A stretch of DNA of 64,000 nucleotides from contig JAHBMJ010003524.1 of assembly GCA_018398765.1 (NCBI GenBank), positions 25,691-89,690 on the forward strand. The letters are read 5' to 3'. Made by a program: the position numbers and the translations under genes. Shown in pieces: positions 60,092-64,000 of the stretch; within the stretch, counting starts at the first letter, position 1; every line of letters starts with the position of its first letter. The stretch is from Chromera velia (Eukaryota; Sar; Chromeraceae). The notes beneath the pieces were generated by a model. That model was given only the letters and a program-made list of their open reading frames with translations, was not told the DNA's origin and did no database searches.

Positions 60092-61572
60092 TATGTTTTG
60101 CACCTCTCTGCCGTGTGTTTGCTGGAACGGGAGGTAAGAAAAAGATCAATTCGCTCTCGGATGTGGAAAGCTACCTGTGGCGCACCACTCTTGTCCTGTT
60201 CTTTTCTTTCCTTCTTTGTCTTTGCGTGGATTCAGTGCGGGTGCTTGGTTCTTTCTCTTACCTTTTGTCTTGTCTTATCTTGTCTTAATTTCTTTGCAAT
60301 TGTGTGAGTTCAGTGAGTGAGTGCGTGATTCAGCGAAGCAAAAAAGAAAGAAAAATGAATTTAGATGAATGAAGAGAATGCATGGATGGACTTTGGACGT
60401 ACACCGAAGCGTCAATCAACTTCGGGAATTTAAAGAAAAAAACAAAAAAACAAGTACCAATTGACAGAAAGAACAGTCGACAGTCTGTTGAATGAATGAA
60501 TGAATGAATGAACAAATTAGTCAATGAATGAATGAATGAATGAACAAATTAGTCATTGGGTCTATGAAATACTGCGCACAGGGAGGGACACACCCACCAG
60601 AGCTCAGCTCAAAAAGAAGAGGAAAATCACAAGAATGCAAAGAATGAAACAGCTAGTCGGTCAGGGCGCTGTTTCAGGAACAATGGGCAGTCGCATGAAT
60701 CGGTAAATAAAGAAATACGAACTGAAAGGTGAGTGGGTCAGTGGTTCGTGGGCTTCTTTCGTGCATAAATGAATGGATGAATGCAGCATGCAGTGAACGA
60801 GAGAAGAAATCTATCTATGTATGAGAAAAAAAAAAATATAGAGCCCTTCCAAATACGTTAATTGTGCTGCTCTTAGAGCTTTCATGAAACTCTACCCTTG
60901 CACAGCGCTGTAAACAAAACTCTTTGAGTGTCCTTGCGATCGCTGATGTCTTTCATGTCGCTTGTGTGTCTCCTTCTTTTTCTTCTTCTTCTTCTCCCTC
61001 TTTTCACCTTTTCCCTCTGTCATTTCTTTCTCCGACGTCGACAGAGTGTGTGTAAATACGAAGTGAGTAAGTCTGATGACTCTAGCTTCGAAGGAATGAC
61101 AAAAGGAGTAGAGCGATCGAAAGGGAACGAGAGGAGACTGGCCTCCATCGTGTCCTCGTTCCTTTTCTTTCTCTTTCGCCTCTTCTCTTCACTCTTCCTT
61201 CTTTCCATCCATCCATCCATCCATCCAGCTGCCTGCTTTTTCCCCCGATTTGGCAGACATGCAGCTAGGAGGGAGGGCATTTGTCATAGAGAGATTGAGG
61301 TCCATCCAGAGCCTTTTGAGGGTCGTGAGTGTGGAATGGCCTTGGGCGCGGTTGGTTGGGTGGGTCAGCTTGAAGGGTCGGTCATTTTCGTTTCCTCGGG
61401 CGGACTTTTTGTAATTAGCTTATTTCCATTTCTTTTCTTCCATTGTGTGTCTGCTTCGGCCCGTACGTGTGCATTTGAGTGGAGGGTGGAACTATCTGTG
61501 TGGAAGGAAACAAACAGGCTGCACTGCCAGGGCGGGTGCAAGGAGAGAAGAGAAGCTGCGGTGCGTGTCGAG
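60092..61572 (+). CDS. Candidate exon cluster of an unidentified small gene
   Basis: Four short blocks each have a CAG acceptor, a GT donor and phase 0 at both ends: 60092-60133 (YVLHLSAVCLLERE, donor GTAAGA), 61045-61062 (SVCKYE, donor GTGAGT), 61265-61321 (LGGRAFVIERLRSIQSLLR) and 61531-61572 (GGCKERREAAVRVE). Joined, they give an uninterrupted helical-looking peptide, but no start, stop or family could be assigned. The second block is only 18 nt. The regular phase is the main support and could arise by chance. Start and end of the gene are unknown; a further possible exon ends at a GTGAGT near 61922. Confidence 0.25.
60491..60556 (+). repeat. Tandem pair with (AATG)n
   Basis: AATG units followed by AACAAATTAGTC occur twice in a row, about 32 bp per unit. 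Confidence 0.85.
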
Positions 61573-61813
61573 GTCTGAAGAGAAAGGACAATAGAGAACT
61601 GTGATGAGCCAGCGACACGCCCTCTCAGAAGGGGCAAAAAGAAGAAAAGGAGGGAATCTGTGACGGTGAGGTTGGTCGAACTGTCGTCGTCTGACCCTCA
61701 AGCGTCGGTTCTTTTTTCCTTTCTCGGATCTGAACGCAATCTCTCCCCCTGTCGACAATGGGTCTCCTCCGACAAGCAGAGAGACAGAGACTGACAGACG
61801 CATACGCACAGAG

Positions 61814-61860
<47 letters not shown>

Positions 61861-62837
61861 ACCTTGACGCTCGATCCTTCCTCCTCACCCCCCCAATCAG
61901 TTCGACATCACCTAATTCTCTGGTGAGTGGACATCCGATCCTCTTAGCTGCTTGGAAGGAGAAAAGAAAAGGGGGGAGAAATACACGCACAAAAAGGGGG
62001 GGAGATCGTGTGTGAAGACGTCTGGAGGTACGCTGGGGAAGTAAGCAAGCTAGGGTCCCGCTTCCATTCTCTTTTTTTTTCTCCTCTCCCCTTTTCTCTT
62101 TGTGGAGTTGCTACCTGCTTGCTTGCTTTTCGATGTTTTGTCCGTCTCCTACGCTGAGTTTGTCTGTATGTCAGATCCGGAGCGTGCCTGTCTGATGGAT
62201 GAGTAAAGAGGAAGGCAAAATAAAGAGGTACGGACTGCGGCCACCCAAGGAGATAGAAAGAAACAGAAGCAGCTCACGCCTCGTTGGAAGGAGGAAGGAA
62301 GAAATGAAAAGGTCACCCACCGACAGATGAATTAATTCTGTAGAAGATCAAGCTGAGGTGCGGACCCAAGGAAGATCGAGAGCCCAACTGGACCCCCGGC
62401 TGCTTCTTTTTTTTTTTTTTCTTCTTCTTCAAGGATCTCCTCTGCATGTAGCTCGGTTCATCCTGCTGAGTGGTTGACGGGTGACCGAAACGACACGCGG
62501 AAAGTAAAGTGCAACGGGAGTTCTGCGTGGTCCCTCTTTTCATCTCTTTCGGGCCTCTGATTCTGCGTCGACCAGGGGCACGAACGCCTCTTTTCTGTAC
62601 CAAACCAATTAAAAGAAGGCGACAAGGTCTCCAAACAGAAAGAAAACGCTCGAGAAGGTCTAAATAAGTTGCAACGTAAGACATTCCGTTATACAGACCG
62701 CAACACAGAGAGGAAACGGTGGGAGGAGCGAACAGCAAAATCTGAGCAAAATATGATTCCAAACACAAAGCAGTTATGGTTTTCATCTTTTGATCCTAGC
62801 TTGCACCCCTCAGCCTAGCTCTAGCCTCTAGGTCTAG
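61573..62837. other. Intergenic DNA with (GA)n
   Basis: Includes a (GA)n run at 61825-61857 and a T-run at 62405-62420. A 157-codon minus-strand frame at 62313-62786 contains a poly-Lys run from this T-run and is probably not a gene. Confidence 0.4.
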
Positions 62838-63541
62838 CTGATGATGATAATGATGTGACTTAACCCGCCAGCCATCGTGTTTCAATGGCAAAAGGCAGTC
62901 TGAGCATATATGCAATGCTAGCCTAGCAGTGATAGTCTCCTTCCTTCTATAGATAAACACTTTCGTTTTATAATATTTATAGTAATTTAGTAAAGAACAA
63001 GCCTATAAAAGCCTATACTTAAAAGTTTGAGTGGTTTAGGCATCGTAATACTACGGTAATAGACGAAACGCTAGATGAAACGGCACTATAATGTTTGTAT
63101 GCATTGTTATGCAAGTACCAATAAATCCTTTATCCTTTAATTTAATTTATATCATTTAAAATTATTTAAATTAAGTAATTTAGAGTAATTAACTCTGAGT
63201 CGAATAAAGAAAATATACTTGGACTTGAAGAGTTACCCGGATAGCACAGTAACTTTAGGGTCAACGACCCCCTAAAACAAGCCCTAAAGTTACTGTAGCT
63301 TAGTAAGTTTGACAGACTAGAACTATAGTGTGTTATAATAAGAATTTTTAGAACGTTTTATATTATAATGATTTATAATACAATACTATAGACACCTAGA
63401 TAAACACAATAATTGTGATTTTAAGAACTTTTGACTGATTTAATTAAATCACACTTATGTATGAAAAAAATAGTTGTATGCATATGATGATGATGATGAT
63501 ATATTTATATATACACTTCAGCGCTTTGTCTATACGCATGG

Positions 63542-63582
<41 letters not shown>

Positions 63583-63650
63583 CTTGGCCAGAGTCTATAC
63601 GGCTCACTGGCTTTAACCCCCTACATGATACATCATCATCATCATATATA
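62838..63650. mobile_element. (GAT)n-bounded inverted-repeat module, copy 2
   Basis: Left edge: GATGATGATAATGATGTGAC, then TTAACCCGCCAGCCATCG, AATGGCAAAAGGCAGTCTGA and GCTAGCCTAG, closely matching 3696-3790 and 27426-27500. Right edge: GGCCAGAGTCTATACGGCTC, then GGCTTTAACC and ATC units, closely matching 5031-5115. The orientation of both edges is the same as in copy 1, but the interior is shorter and different: AT-rich, with an (AT)n run at 63547-63581. Confidence 0.5.
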
Positions 63651-64000
63651 TTATTATTATTGATCGGTCTATAGGCCATCATGCAATGCATGAGTCTAGG
63701 ACAATGCTGTATTGCCCCTTTGCCAGACCTGCATCACTCATCGGGGTGGGGCTGCCGTCTGCTAGCTGAAACCCGGCGCCTGAATCATGACGCTTAATCG
63801 ATTTAAGTGCCGTCCCTCACTATAGAAGGCTGCGACAGTCAAACCAATCCAAGGTACTGAGAGCAGACAGAGCAAACCAGTGAAGAGGGAGAACAAAGAT
63901 TGGAATAGATGTATGAAAAAGGTGTTCGAAGGGTCAAAGGGATGAACAATTCGGAAAAAGACCGTTCGGTCATTGTGCTCGCGTCTTTTATCTGTAAGAG
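63651..64000. other. Repeat-like sequence at window end
   Basis: No gene seen. The stretch 63672-63725 (GGCCATCATGCAATGCATGA, TTGCCCCTTTGCCA) looks like a diverged relative of the module edges. Confidence 0.3.

Noticed and set aside
62313-62786. 157-codon minus-strand frame
   Set aside because: Contains a Lys run made by a T homopolymer, has no recognisable domain and no splice context.

Overview
The window looks like nuclear DNA of a protist. Every convincing gene is split by many GT-AG introns, the genes lie 0.5-4 kb apart on both strands, and introns and intergenic DNA are full of microsatellites. No tRNA, rRNA, operon or CRISPR array was seen. The gene mix is a Shewanella-like phosphatase, a helical-repeat protein of the kind expanded in alveolate organelles, thrombospondin type 3 repeats, PARG and spatacsin. 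With moderate GC, this fits a chromerid alga such as Chromera velia; that assignment is inference.

Layout. 1-3413 (+): 3' end of a thrombospondin type 3 repeat protein with a Cys-rich tail. 3414-8855: repeat-rich DNA with a (GAT)n-bounded inverted module (3696-5115), a hAT-like non-autonomous transposon with a perfect 8-bp target duplication (5363-6024) and a minisatellite of about 40 units of 47 bp (6680-8575). 8856-11834 (-): secreted PPP-family (SLP-type) phosphatase, divergent from 12524-21863 (+), a protein of about 1,260 residues with degenerate helical repeats. 22408-25418 (-): poly(ADP-ribose) glycohydrolase. 25998-26885 (+): an intronless, free-standing LAGLIDADG endonuclease-like gene. 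27426-28800 (-): decayed non-LTR retrotransposon.

29159-55710 (-) is a single 25-exon gene. All exon phases agree and give 5,939 codons plus stop. The product is a spatacsin (SPG11) homologue about 2.4 times the size of the human protein. It shares an 816-bp divergent intergenic region with a KH-domain RNA-binding protein (56527-59023, +). From 59024 to the end there are only candidate small exons, microsatellites and a second copy of the (GAT)n-bounded module (62838-63650).

Two genome-level features stand out. Splice donors often carry C at +3 (GTCAGT, GTCGGT). Introns often begin with tetranucleotide arrays (GTCA, GTCG, GTCT, GTGA) that continue the donor motif. Immediately upstream of spatacsin exon 21, an exact 51-bp tandem repeat duplicates a 3' splice site and could add protein in 17-residue steps.

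All exon boundaries were set by eye from frame, phase and GT-AG signals; no transcript or database evidence was available.
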